From contig DINS01000029.1 of NCBI GenBank assembly GCA_002426015.1, forward strand, positions 105,396 through 169,395: DNA of 64,000 nucleotides. Direction: 5' to 3'. Source of the stretch: Flavobacteriaceae bacterium UBA5534 (GTDB lineage: Bacteria; Bacteroidota; Bacteroidia; Flavobacteriales; Flavobacteriaceae). Below the pieces are notes generated by a model. It was not told the DNA's origin. It did no database searches and saw nothing but the letters and a program-made list of their open reading frames with translations. Every line of letters begins with the position of its first letter. Position 1 is the stretch's first letter. Both the position numbers and the translations under genes were made by a program. Shown here piece after piece: positions 45,289-54,111 of the stretch.

Positions 45289-47076
45289 ATGAAACGGCTA
45301 TTTATCAATTTTCTATTTATTATGTGTATGGGCAGTTCTTTTGCTCAACTTCCAGAAAATTACTCATCTGAAACATTGTCAAGCACTTACACAGCTCCCA
45401 TGGGGACGATTTTTAATTCCAATGGCAGTAAAATGTTTGTATGGACCAATGCTGGGCAAATTTATGTGTCCAATTGGAATGGTACCAACTATGTTAAGCA
45501 AAGTGCAGCGGTCCTGGATCTGTCAGATGAAATTTCTGGTTATCGCGACTTTGGATTATTAAGCATTTGTTTAGACCCAAATTTTGATATCAATGGATTG
45601 ATTTACCTTTTCTATACGGTCGATAGGCACCATTTGTTGTATTTTGGGACACCTCAATACAATCCTAATACTAACGACTACTATAAAGCATCCATTAGTA
45701 GAGTGACGCGTTACATGTTAAATCATACACAGTCACCAATGACTACGGATTATTCAACAAGAACAATTCTATTAGGAGAAAGCATCACTACAGGCATTCC
45801 TTTAACTCACGAGTCGCATGCAGGTGGTACATTGATGTTTGGGAGTGATGGCACATTGCTCTTAACTACAGGAGATAATGCAAGTTATAGTACAACTGAT
45901 ACGGGAAGTGTAAGTCATACTTACTATCAACAAGCAATAGCAGATGGTATTATGCGACCAGAAGAAAATGTAGGCTCATTTAGAAGTCAAATGATTAATT
46001 CATTATGCGGAAAATTATTGCGACTAGATCCAGCAACAGGCGATGGAGTTCCTTCTAATCCATTTTATGATGCCAATAATCCTCGCGCTCCAAAATCTAG
46101 AATGTTTGCTATGGGCTTTAGAAATCCGTTTAGAGCGGCTATTAAACCAAACAGCGGAAGTACCGACCCAGCAGATGCGAACCCTGGGATGGTGTTTGTT
46201 GCCGATGTTGGTTGGAATAATTGGGAAGATTTGCATATTGTCGATAAACCAGGGCTTAATGCAGGTTGGCCTTTGTATGAAGGACAAACCCTATTAAGCA
46301 GTTATTATAATAGTGGTACGACAAACCCAGATGAAGGCAATCAATTGTTCAAAAACTTATGCGCACAACCAACGTCATTTGTAGATGCGGCAATTCCTGC
46401 TAACCGTCGATATACACATCACAGACCAGCTATTACATGGAAACATGGTACAAGTCTGCAAACACGTGTACCATGGTTTAACGGAAATAATCCAACCGAT
46501 CCAAGAATTGGAGCGAATGGTTCTCCAACGACAGGTGACGAGTTTAGAGGAAACACTGGAGTCGCTGGAACTTATATAAGCGGAACCGCATTTGGAGAGG
46601 CAATGGAAGGTAAGTTCTTGTTTACCGACTATGTCAGAAATTGGGTTGGTGTTGCCACTCTAAATGCAACAAATGCACCTTGGATAAGCCATACCTCAAC
46701 ATTTGCACCAATCAATTATGGCTCTGGAATTGTCCATATGTCCCAAAACCCTATGGATGGCTCTATTTTTTATACCAATATTTTTGATGGAACTATCAGA
46801 CGTTTTAGCTTTTATGACGAAACTCTAGAGGTCGATGAAGAGGATATAACTAATATTGTGTTTTACCCAAACCCTGTTTTGAATGAATTGTATATCTCTG
46901 GACTTGACCAAGAGTATCAATTAGATATCTATAGCATTTCTGGACAACATTTATTGACAAAAACATTAGTTGGCGATTCTAAAATCCCATTATCTTTAAG
47001 CTCGGGCATTTACGTGGCTAAACTAATAGCTTTTTCATCTGGTCAAAGTACTGTGAGACAAATTGTTGTAGAATGA
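45289..47076 (+). CDS. Secreted glucose/sorbosone-dehydrogenase-like protein, T9SS-sorted
   Basis: This 595-residue protein has a signal peptide ending at SSFAQ and a six-bladed GSDH-like propeller (about 30-510) with LLSICLDPNFD, THESHAGGTLMFGSDGTLLLTTGDN, MFAMGFRNPFR and GIVHMSQNPMDGSIFYTNI. The last 75 residues are a T9SS-type sorting domain beginning YPNPVLNELYISG. Known family members use PQQ to oxidise sugars. It has its own candidate promoter, so it may not belong to the main operon. Confidence 0.8.
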   Translation: MKRLFINFLFIMCMGSSFAQLPENYSSETLSSTYTAPMGTIFNSNGSKMFVWTNAGQIYVSNWNGTNYVKQSAAVLDLSDEISGYRDFGLLSICLDPNFDINGLIYLFYTVDRHHLLYFGTPQYNPNTNDYYKASISRVTRYMLNHTQSPMTTDYSTRTILLGESITTGIPLTHESHAGGTLMFGSDGTLLLTTGDNASYSTTDTGSVSHTYYQQAIADGIMRPEENVGSFRSQMINSLCGKLLRLDPATGDGVPSNPFYDANNPRAPKSRMFAMGFRNPFRAAIKPNSGSTDPADANPGMVFVADVGWNNWEDLHIVDKPGLNAGWPLYEGQTLLSSYYNSGTTNPDEGNQLFKNLCAQPTSFVDAAIPANRRYTHHRPAITWKHGTSLQTRVPWFNGNNPTDPRIGANGSPTTGDEFRGNTGVAGTYISGTAFGEAMEGKFLFTDYVRNWVGVATLNATNAPWISHTSTFAPINYGSGIVHMSQNPMDGSIFYTNIFDGTIRRFSFYDETLEVDEEDITNIVFYPNPVLNELYISGLDQEYQLDIYSISGQHLLTKTLVGDSKIPLSLSSGIYVAKLIAFSSGQSTVRQIVVE

Positions 47077-47189
47077 TGAGTTAACAACTTTAACATAATG
47101 AGTTGTAACATTATTTGTTATTAGTCGTCTTACATGTATCTAACCTAATCAAGGGAGGACCATCATCAATCAATTAAATCAAAACCATC

Positions 47190-47528
47190 ATGAGAGAAGA
47201 CAGACAATTAATCGTTATTACCCATTTAAGTCAATTAGTCACACTGATTACAGGATTTGGAAGTTTAATACTGCCATTGATTCTTTGGGTAACCCAAAAA
47301 GAAAAAGTGTATCAAATGGATGCACATGGTAAAAACATTATCAATTTTCAATTGAGCCTTATTGTGTACTGTATTATATGTGTACCATTGATATTGTTAT
47401 TTGGGTTAGGGCTTTTAGGATTTCTTGTTCTAGGAGTCATAGCAATCATATTTCCAATTATTAACGCTATTAAAGCTAGTAATGGCGAAACACCAACATA
47501 CCCTTTATCTTTCAATTTTATTAGTTAG
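47190..47528 (+). CDS. DUF4870-domain membrane protein
   Basis: This 112-residue protein has about three membrane segments and the DUF4870 pattern (ITHLSQLVTLITGFGSLILPLILW...AHGKNIINFQLSL...). Its function is unknown. It is convergent with dnaN, with a terminator between them. Confidence 0.8.
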   Translation: MREDRQLIVITHLSQLVTLITGFGSLILPLILWVTQKEKVYQMDAHGKNIINFQLSLIVYCIICVPLILLFGLGLLGFLVLGVIAIIFPIINAIKASNGETPTYPLSFNFIS

Positions 47529-47550
47529 AAATTAGTTATGTAGATAAAGC

Positions 47551-47583
47551 AAAAACGCTCACTGAAAAGTGAGCGTTTTTTAT
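47551..47583. terminator. Bidirectional terminator between DUF4870 gene and dnaN
   Basis: AAAAACGCTCACT and AGTGAGCGTTTTT form a perfect 13-bp stem around a GAAA tetraloop, with A and T runs on both sides. It suits both convergent genes. Confidence 0.92.
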
Positions 47584-47608
47584 ATGGTTTATTTTTTGAG
47601 TATAAACT

Positions 47609-48727
47609 TTAATTGTTTAGCATCACAGGCATGACTAACATGGTTACATGCTCGCCTTCATCTAAACCATCGATAGGTGTTAAGATTCCGGCTCTGTTAG
47701 GCAAACTCATTTCTAATTGCACATCGTCTGCATTGAGGTTATTCAACATTTCAGTAAGAAAACGAGAGTTGAACCCGATTTGCATATCATCTCCTTGATA
47801 ATCGCAGGTTAAACGCTCTTCAGCTTTGTTAGAGTAGTCGATATCCTCGGCTGAAATATTGAGTTCGGCACCAGCAATCTTCAAACGAATTTGATGCGTC
47901 GTTTTATTGGAGAATATGCTCACACGACGTACAGAGTTTAAAAACTGTGTTCTGTCAATGGTCAATTTATTTGGATTTTCTTTTGGAATGACCGCTTCGT
48001 AATTTGGATACTTTCCATCAATCAATCGGCAAATCAATTCCGAATTTTCAAAAGTGAACTTCGCATTACTATCGTTGTACTCAATTGTGACACTATCATC
48101 GCTTCCTGCTAAAATTCCCTTTAAAAGATTTAAAGGCTTTTTTGGCATAATAAATTCGGCCACTTGACTTGCTTTGACATCTTCACGCGTATATTTTACC
48201 AATTTGTGTGCGTCAGTCGCCACAAAAGTCAAACCTTCGGTTGAAAATTGAAAAAACACGCCGCTCATCACAGGGCGCAAATCGTCGTTACCTGCAGCAA
48301 AAATGGTTTTGCTAATAGCAGTCGCTAAAATATCACCAGTAATGGTAGTTTTACTTGGGTCTTCGAGTGCAACCGCTTTTGGGAACTCATTACCATCGGC
48401 ATATGCCAGAGCATATTTACCATGATTAGAGCTAATTTCTACCGTATTGTTATCTTCAACCACAAATGTTAGGGGTTGTTCCGGAAACGTTTTTAAAGTA
48501 TCCAATAATAAACGTGCTGGCAATGCTATACTACCTTTGCTGGTGCTTTCCACCTCTATGATAGATGACATGGTGGTTTCTAAATCGCTAGCTGAAACGG
48601 TTAATTTTGAATCATTCAATTCAAATAAAAAATTATCTAAAATGGGTAAGGTGTTGCTATTGTTGATGACTCCACCAAGAACTTGCAATTGTTTCAATAA
48701 ATAGGTACTCGATACGATAAACTTCAT
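47609..48727 (-). CDS. dnaN: DNA polymerase III sliding clamp (beta)
   Basis: This 372-residue protein is full length for beta clamps. It has the three-domain pattern, with MKFIVSSTYLLKQLQVLGGVIN at the start, the RPVMSGVFFQF segment in the middle and GEHVTMLVMPVML at the end. It forms a ring that keeps polymerase III on DNA. It is a single-copy core gene here and is not near dnaA, as often in Bacteroidota. Confidence 0.96.
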   Translation of the reverse strand: MKFIVSSTYLLKQLQVLGGVINNSNTLPILDNFLFELNDSKLTVSASDLETTMSSIIEVESTSKGSIALPARLLLDTLKTFPEQPLTFVVEDNNTVEISSNHGKYALAYADGNEFPKAVALEDPSKTTITGDILATAISKTIFAAGNDDLRPVMSGVFFQFSTEGLTFVATDAHKLVKYTREDVKASQVAEFIMPKKPLNLLKGILAGSDDSVTIEYNDSNAKFTFENSELICRLIDGKYPNYEAVIPKENPNKLTIDRTQFLNSVRRVSIFSNKTTHQIRLKIAGAELNISAEDIDYSNKAEERLTCDYQGDDMQIGFNSRFLTEMLNNLNADDVQLEMSLPNRAGILTPIDGLDEGEHVTMLVMPVMLNN

Positions 48728-48767
48728 TGATATATGTATATATTCAGTGTTGATAAATTAGTCTTAC

Positions 48768-48775
48768 AAATATAT
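48768..48775 (-). promoter_or_regulatory. Candidate dnaN promoter
   Basis: TATATTTG on the minus strand is an exact TAnnTTTG box, about 41 bp before the dnaN start. Just upstream lies the palindrome TTGTTTTATAAAACAA (48786-48801). Confidence 0.4.
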
Positions 48776-48856
48776 CTCAAACAGCTTGTTTTATAAAACA
48801 AACTTATTAACAAATATTTCCCACAGAAGCGAAATATTTTGAGTATATATTTTTGA

Positions 48857-50530
48857 TTACTTGGTGTACTTTTTCTTTCTGAAATAATGAAACGCAATGC
48901 CAAAAACACCTAGAAATAAAAGCGGTATAGCAATATTGAAGATTTGCCATTTCGTTTTTTCGTCGGCTACTTTTTGTGCATCGAGAAATGGAATCACCAC
49001 TTCCTTACTGCGAATGTTTATAAGTCCGTCATCATTAAGAAGATAGTTTACAGCATTTTCCAAGAACTCCTTGTTGCCAAAACGTTGTCCGGTCCAACGG
49101 TCAAATCCCAGCTCCTGTGGCTGTTTTTTAACAACATCATTTTTGATGACATCGCCATCAGCAATAACGATCATTTTTGTAGGGCTACTTTTTTCTTTGA
49201 TGTTGTTTAATTGAAATGGTTTTACCCTATTATTATAAACAGATGTAAATTCACCTTCGAGCAAGACAGCCATTGGTTGAGGTCCTTTGGTATAGGTTTC
49301 TTGTTTAGGATCTTGTGTGACGATATCCAAGCTGATTTCTTTAGGAACACCATCTAGTTTGGTATAATCTGAACTGCGCAACAGAATTGTCTTACTAACG
49401 TCATTTTTCAAGGTGTCTATTTGACTAGAAAAATCAAAACGGACAAGGTTGAGGTTGCTGGTTATTGGATGTTCTGGGTTTCCAGCTGCCAATGGTGAAT
49501 ATTGCCATTGTATGGGTTGAAACTGTGCTTGGCTTCCTTCACCTATGGCCAAGGTAATAGGAGCAGAGTAGAGGTCATTGACAATCACAGGATTGATGCG
49601 TAGGCCATATTTGAAGAAAAAATCATTCAAATTCAAATCCTTCATAATGGCAACTGCACTGCCAGAGTTGTTGTATAAGCTGTCTTTGTCCATAATGATG
49701 GCTTCGGTCAGCCATAAACTTTTTCCACCATTCATGGTATATTGGTCCAAAACCAGTTTTTCTTCTTCAGTAAAGGCTTCAGTAGGTTTTACAGCAATGA
49801 CCAAATCATATCCTTGCAAGTTTTTAAGCGTTTCCTGTGGACGGTTGGCTACACTATCCAACGTAAAAGGCGCAATAAAGTAGTGTTCGCGAATGGTTCG
49901 CAAAAAATCAGCAATATAAATATCGCCCATTTCACCATTGCCTTTAAGAATGGCTATTTTCTTGCTCTTTGGTGTTACCAGTTTTTTAAAGCCTTCTGCA
50001 AAAGCATACTCCAAATTTTGAATAGAGTTGGTAATCACTTCGTCTGGGCTTGCACCAATTTTATTTTTGATGAGCGGAATGATGACTGTTTGGTCGTTAT
50101 AACTTGCCAATGCCCAAGGAAAAATAAGTGCTTGAGAGCTTTTTCCGTTTTCGTTGACATTCAATTGTAAAGGCTCAATGCCTCGTTGAATCAACTGCTC
50201 GATATTCTGGTCGCGAGTCGCTTCATCTTCAATAGGATTGATAAAGTTGAAATTTACATTGTCATTATATAATGAGAATTCTTCAAGCAATTGCTGTGTT
50301 TCTGTTCGTAGTCGTCGATACTCTGAAGGAAAATCGCCTTCCAGAAATACATCAACAATTAATGGCGAATCAACATCCTTTATAGTGTTTAAAGCAGATT
50401 GCGATAAGGTATAGCGATGGTCTTGCGTAAGGTCAAAGCGTTTGTAAACTGAATTGCCAATGATGTTGACAACAAGGAGCACAAGCACAACTGTTGCAAG
50501 TATGATGATATTTTTTTTACTCTTTAGCAT
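48857..50530 (-). CDS. gldG: Gliding motility ABC transporter component GldG
   Basis: This 557-residue protein has an N-terminal membrane helix (about 8-25), a large extracytoplasmic ABC-transporter auxiliary domain (DHRYTLSQSALNTIKDVDSPLIVDVFLEGDFPSEYRRL...) and a C-terminal helix (IFNIAIPLLFLGVFGIAF). It works with GldF and the GldA ATPase, which is not seen in this window. Its start overlaps the next gene's end by 14 bp. Confidence 0.9.
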   Translation of the reverse strand: MLKSKKNIIILATVVLVLLVVNIIGNSVYKRFDLTQDHRYTLSQSALNTIKDVDSPLIVDVFLEGDFPSEYRRLRTETQQLLEEFSLYNDNVNFNFINPIEDEATRDQNIEQLIQRGIEPLQLNVNENGKSSQALIFPWALASYNDQTVIIPLIKNKIGASPDEVITNSIQNLEYAFAEGFKKLVTPKSKKIAILKGNGEMGDIYIADFLRTIREHYFIAPFTLDSVANRPQETLKNLQGYDLVIAVKPTEAFTEEEKLVLDQYTMNGGKSLWLTEAIIMDKDSLYNNSGSAVAIMKDLNLNDFFFKYGLRINPVIVNDLYSAPITLAIGEGSQAQFQPIQWQYSPLAAGNPEHPITSNLNLVRFDFSSQIDTLKNDVSKTILLRSSDYTKLDGVPKEISLDIVTQDPKQETYTKGPQPMAVLLEGEFTSVYNNRVKPFQLNNIKEKSSPTKMIVIADGDVIKNDVVKKQPQELGFDRWTGQRFGNKEFLENAVNYLLNDDGLINIRSKEVVIPFLDAQKVADEKTKWQIFNIAIPLLFLGVFGIAFHYFRKKKYTK

Positions 50531-51035
50531 CAGCAGCTTTCTCTTCTTTTTGGGCTTCTAAAATAGGCATTTCGTAAGTGTCAACGCTTACCACTTTGTT
50601 GTTCTTAAAAGTGACCAATAAAATATCCTTATTTTCATTGAAAGCGCCAGGCTCAATGCCCAAACCATAATTCCAAACGTTATCATCTTTGCCCTTTAAA
50701 GCATCATTCCAACTCAACCAATCGTTTTCTCCCAATAACTCAATCACTTCTTCTTTTGTTTTGCCGATGAGCTGTTTTGATGCAATCAGATCATCACTCA
50801 TTTCATAACGCAATTCTGGAGTGTCAATCCAGCTTTCAGTGTCAAAGTATTTGAGGTGGTGATAATTGCTGAAAATATTGACCATTGGATAAAAAGCATA
50901 GAAATAGATAAAAGGTGTCAGCACCAAACTGATAATAAAGGTCAACCATTTTCGTTTGTCAATCGTGTTGACAAAGAGCCATACGAGGACAAATACAATA
51001 ATTAGAAAGATAACAAGCGTGGTGGTAATGATCAT
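50517..51035 (-). CDS. Membrane protein with SmpA/BamE-like domain
   Basis: This 172-residue protein has two N-terminal membrane helices (about 3-22 and 30-52) and then a soluble part with LIGKTKEEVIELLGENDWLSW...WNYGLGIEPGAF...ILLVTFKNNKVVSVDTYEMP. This pattern (GKS/TxxEVxxLLG, then a strand WxYxLG, then FxNxKV) resembles the SmpA/OmlA (BamE) fold. It lies between gldF and gldG and overlaps gldG, so it is probably translated with them. I do not know a named family. Confidence 0.65.
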   Translation of the reverse strand: MIITTTLVIFLIIVFVLVWLFVNTIDKRKWLTFIISLVLTPFIYFYAFYPMVNIFSNYHHLKYFDTESWIDTPELRYEMSDDLIASKQLIGKTKEEVIELLGENDWLSWNDALKGKDDNVWNYGLGIEPGAFNENKDILLVTFKNNKVVSVDTYEMPILEAQKEEKAADAKE

Positions 51036-51036
51036 G

Positions 51037-51759
51037 TTAGTGTTTTTGAATATTAAGTTTTGTAAGTAAAATAAATAAAAAGGTGATGCTCAAGAAGTAG
51101 AGGATATCACGCGTGTCCAAAACACCACGACTCATACTTTTGAAGTGCGACTCCATACCAAGTTTTTCAATATAAAAAGCGTCACCAAAAATGTTGTAAT
51201 TGGATAAGCCCTCAAACCCGAAGTAAAAGAAAAAACAGATAAATACAGCAATGATAAATGCTACAATTTGATTGTCGGACAGGGTTGATGAAAATACACC
51301 AATAGCGGTATAGGAAGCTACCAGAAACAGTAAGCCAAAGTAAGACCCCATAACACTGCCTACATCGAGGTTCCCTTCGGTAGCACCTAATTTTGAAATG
51401 GCATATACATAAAGTAAGGTCGGAATCAATGCAATAATGATAAGGATGAAGGCTCCAAAATATTTGCCCAATACAATCTTAACATGTGAAATGGGTTTTG
51501 TGAGCAATAACTCTAAAGTTCCTTGTTTTTTTTCATCTGAAAAACTTCGCATTGTTACAGCTGGTATCAAGAAAATAAGAATCCAAGGCGCTAATAAAAA
51601 GAAGGCTGACAAATCTGCAAAACCACCTTCAAGAATGTTAAAGTCACCTTTAAATACCCATAAAAACATCCCGTTTAGCAATAAGAACACTGCAATCACC
51701 AAATAACCTATTGGTGAAGCAAAAAAGGAATTGATTTCTTTTTTTAAGATGGCGAACAT
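51037..51759 (-). CDS. gldF: Gliding motility ABC transporter permease GldF
   Basis: This 240-residue ABC-2-type permease has six predicted helices. It starts with MFAILKKEINSFFASPIGYLVIA and contains RSFSDEKKQGTLELLLTKPIS, typical of the GldF/NosY family. With GldG and GldA it is needed for gliding in Flavobacterium johnsoniae. The 7-bp tandem repeat just upstream may affect its expression. Confidence 0.9.
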   Translation of the reverse strand: MFAILKKEINSFFASPIGYLVIAVFLLLNGMFLWVFKGDFNILEGGFADLSAFFLLAPWILIFLIPAVTMRSFSDEKKQGTLELLLTKPISHVKIVLGKYFGAFILIIIALIPTLLYVYAISKLGATEGNLDVGSVMGSYFGLLFLVASYTAIGVFSSTLSDNQIVAFIIAVFICFFFYFGFEGLSNYNIFGDAFYIEKLGMESHFKSMSRGVLDTRDILYFLSITFLFILLTKLNIQKH

Positions 51760-51792
51760 TCTATTGTTGATTTGTTTATGCTTTTTCTAACT

Positions 51793-51827
51793 AACTACTA
51801 ACTACTAACTACTAACTACTAACTACT
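51793..51827. repeat. Five perfect copies of a 7-bp tandem repeat
   Basis: AACTACT occurs five times in a row at 51793-51827, preceded by a partial unit. It lies 34-68 bp before the gldF start codon and reaches the stop of the next upstream gene. A 7-bp unit would shift promoter spacing if copy number changed. Confidence 0.9.
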
Positions 51828-52119
51828 GAAGACTATGCACTTTATCCACACTCCAGGCTTCCGGCTTTCCATTAAACAACACCTTCGTTTCTTGCCAAAC
51901 GTTTTTAAACAATTCTGACTGTCTGTAATTTTCTAAATCAGCTTCTGTGTCCCAATAACTATAAGTAAAAAACACATTGCTATCATTTTTGTCTCTATAA
52001 AGCTCCAAAAACTCACAGCCTTCAAAATTGCGGATAAGACGTTTCTTGTTCTCAAAATTAGCCAAAAATTGGGAGACTTTCGTCGGCTCAAAACTCATTT
52101 TTACAATTCTTACGAACAT
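51823..52119 (-). CDS. Antibiotic biosynthesis monooxygenase-like (ABM) protein
   Basis: This 98-residue protein is a ferredoxin-like ABM-fold protein (FVRIVKMSFEP...FLANFENKKRLIRNFEGCEFLELYRDKNDSNVFFTYSYWDTEADLENYRQSELF). Family members include quinol monooxygenases and heme-degrading enzymes, and the substrate cannot be told. Its stop codon lies inside the tandem repeat. Confidence 0.8.
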   Translation of the reverse strand: MFVRIVKMSFEPTKVSQFLANFENKKRLIRNFEGCEFLELYRDKNDSNVFFTYSYWDTEADLENYRQSELFKNVWQETKVLFNGKPEAWSVDKVHSLQ

Positions 52120-52161
52120 CTGCTTTTCCTTTGTTTATTGTTTATACGTCTAGTTCTTCAG

Positions 52162-52992
52162 TCATAAAAAGTTAATCGTCACTGTATCACGCATCTGTAA
52201 TCCCATGAGAGAGGAAGCGCTTCCAACCGTTGCATTATCACTTTTATAGATGGCTATTTCAAGATAGCCAGACGAATTAAAAATCACCAAACCTCGACCT
52301 TCATCATGACGCTTGTCTTCTGGGATGTCAAAGTTAACAATCTCACTATATTTATTAAAAATCTCTTTGAATTTATAACTCCGTGCCGAAATCTCATACT
52401 CACGCCCTTTTTGTATGGTCTCAAAAAACTTTCGTTTGATATTGGTAACAACATTACCATAATTATCAATATAGATCACATTACCAATAATCTGTGTTTG
52501 GTCATTGTTGACCAGCGGAAGCATATTGGTGATGGGCTTAATGGTATCAATAATTTTACCAATTACCTCAAGGGTTCCGCCTCTTGCTATATGACAGGCA
52601 ACTTTTACAAACACATCGAGTACCGGAAAATTGGTCACTATTTTATCATGGATGTTGATTTCAACAATTTTTTCGGCAGCTATCTCGCTACAAATCATAC
52701 TCATAATGCCGTTATTGGCACAAATAAAGTAGTGGTCGTCCAATAAGACAGCAATGTGTTTATTTTCAACGTTGAGTTCAGAGTCGATACCTATCAGATG
52801 GATAGTGCCTTTTGGGAAACTGCTATACGCATTTTGAATAATATATGCAGCTTCAGGAACGTTAAATGGAGATACCGAATGTGAGATATCAACAATTTTC
52901 ACATCTTCAAGTTCACTGTAGATTGCCCCTTTTATTGCGCCTGCAAAGTGATCTTTCTCGCCAAAATCAGTCGTTAATGTGATGATTGCCAT
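52162..52992 (-). CDS. SAM hydroxide adenosyltransferase (DUF62 family)
   Basis: This 276-residue protein has TLTTDFGEKDHFAGAIKG at the start and the halogenase-like fold of DUF62 enzymes, with DYGNVVTNI near the C-terminal domain. Relatives split S-adenosylmethionine to adenosine and methionine. True halogenases carry extra features that I do not see here. Confidence 0.85.
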   Translation of the reverse strand: MAIITLTTDFGEKDHFAGAIKGAIYSELEDVKIVDISHSVSPFNVPEAAYIIQNAYSSFPKGTIHLIGIDSELNVENKHIAVLLDDHYFICANNGIMSMICSEIAAEKIVEINIHDKIVTNFPVLDVFVKVACHIARGGTLEVIGKIIDTIKPITNMLPLVNNDQTQIIGNVIYIDNYGNVVTNIKRKFFETIQKGREYEISARSYKFKEIFNKYSEIVNFDIPEDKRHDEGRGLVIFNSSGYLEIAIYKSDNATVGSASSLMGLQMRDTVTINFL

Positions 52993-53039
52993 GGATGGAT
53001 TGTTGATATTTTTTTAATCTAACCTCTGTTAAAATTGTG

Positions 53040-53047
53040 TAGATTTG
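53040..53047 (+). promoter_or_regulatory. Candidate phoH promoter
   Basis: TAGATTTG is an exact TAnnTTTG box, 57 bp before the TTG start of phoH. A further TAnnTTTG box on the minus strand (53057-53064) could serve the SAM hydrolase gene, so the pair would be divergent. Confidence 0.35.
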
Positions 53048-53103
53048 TTTTCATCACAAAACTAATAAAACAAAACTGATAATTTTATTAAATCCCATAG
53101 CTT

Positions 53104-54057
53104 TTGAATGAACTTATAATCGAATTGGAAGAAATAGCTCCTAAAGAATTTTTTGGAGCACAAAATGTCAACATTGAAGTCCTAAAAAAATACTTTCCCA
53201 AACTAAAAATAGTCGCCAGAGGCAATAAAATAAAAGCCTATGGTGATGAAGATTTACTAGAAGAGTTCGACCGTCGCATGACGATGCTCACTACCCATTT
53301 TGCTAAATACAACAAGTTGGATGAAAATGCCATCGAACGCGTTTTGTCTAGCCAAAGCAGCGACGACTATACAACGTCAGACCAAAGTGGTGAAGTCATT
53401 GTGCATGGTGTTGGCGGAAAATTGATCAAGGCTCAAACAGTCAACCAACGTCGTTTGGTTGAAAGTATGCGCCAAAATGATATGGTCTTTGCCATTGGCC
53501 CTGCAGGTACAGGCAAAACTTATACAGGAGTTGCTTTGGCGGTTCAGGCACTAAAAAACAAGGAGGTCAAACGTATTATATTAACACGTCCTGCTGTGGA
53601 AGCTGGTGAAAACCTCGGATTCCTTCCTGGAGATTTAAAAGAAAAACTCGACCCATATATGCAACCGTTGTATGATGCGTTGCGAGATATGATTCCTGCA
53701 GAGAAACTGGCCATGTTTATTGAAAATGGCACTATCCAGATTGCGCCTTTGGCATTTATGCGTGGACGAACACTCGATAATGCCTTTGTGATTTTGGATG
53801 AAGGTCAAAACACAACCCATAACCAGATGAAAATGTTCCTGACACGTATGGGAAAAAATGCCAAGTTTTTATTAACGGGCGATCCTGGTCAAATCGATTT
53901 GCCTCGACGTACCATTTCCGGACTTAAGGAAGCCTTATTGATTTTAAAGAATGTCGAAGGTGTTGGCATGATATTTTTAGACGATAAAGACGTTATACGT
54001 CACAAACTGGTGAGAAAGGTTATCGAGGCCTATAAGAGTATAGAGAATAGAGAGTAG
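53104..54057 (+). CDS. phoH: PhoH-like ATPase
   Basis: This 317-residue protein has a TTG start, because no in-frame ATG precedes the conserved N-terminus (NELIIELEEIAPKEFFG). A KH-like region is followed by Walker A GPAGTGKT at 132-139, and then LTRPAVEAGENLGFLPGDLKEKLDPY and VILDEGQNTT (Walker B). PhoH proteins are ATP-binding proteins linked to RNA metabolism and stress. It lies 54 bp before purC. Confidence 0.92.
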   Translation: MNELIIELEEIAPKEFFGAQNVNIEVLKKYFPKLKIVARGNKIKAYGDEDLLEEFDRRMTMLTTHFAKYNKLDENAIERVLSSQSSDDYTTSDQSGEVIVHGVGGKLIKAQTVNQRRLVESMRQNDMVFAIGPAGTGKTYTGVALAVQALKNKEVKRIILTRPAVEAGENLGFLPGDLKEKLDPYMQPLYDALRDMIPAEKLAMFIENGTIQIAPLAFMRGRTLDNAFVILDEGQNTTHNQMKMFLTRMGKNAKFLLTGDPGQIDLPRRTISGLKEALLILKNVEGVGMIFLDDKDVIRHKLVRKVIEAYKSIENRE

Positions 54058-54111
54058 CAGGCAGTATTCAGTGGCAATAAGCAGTAAATAATAATAAACA
54101 TTCGTGTATTC

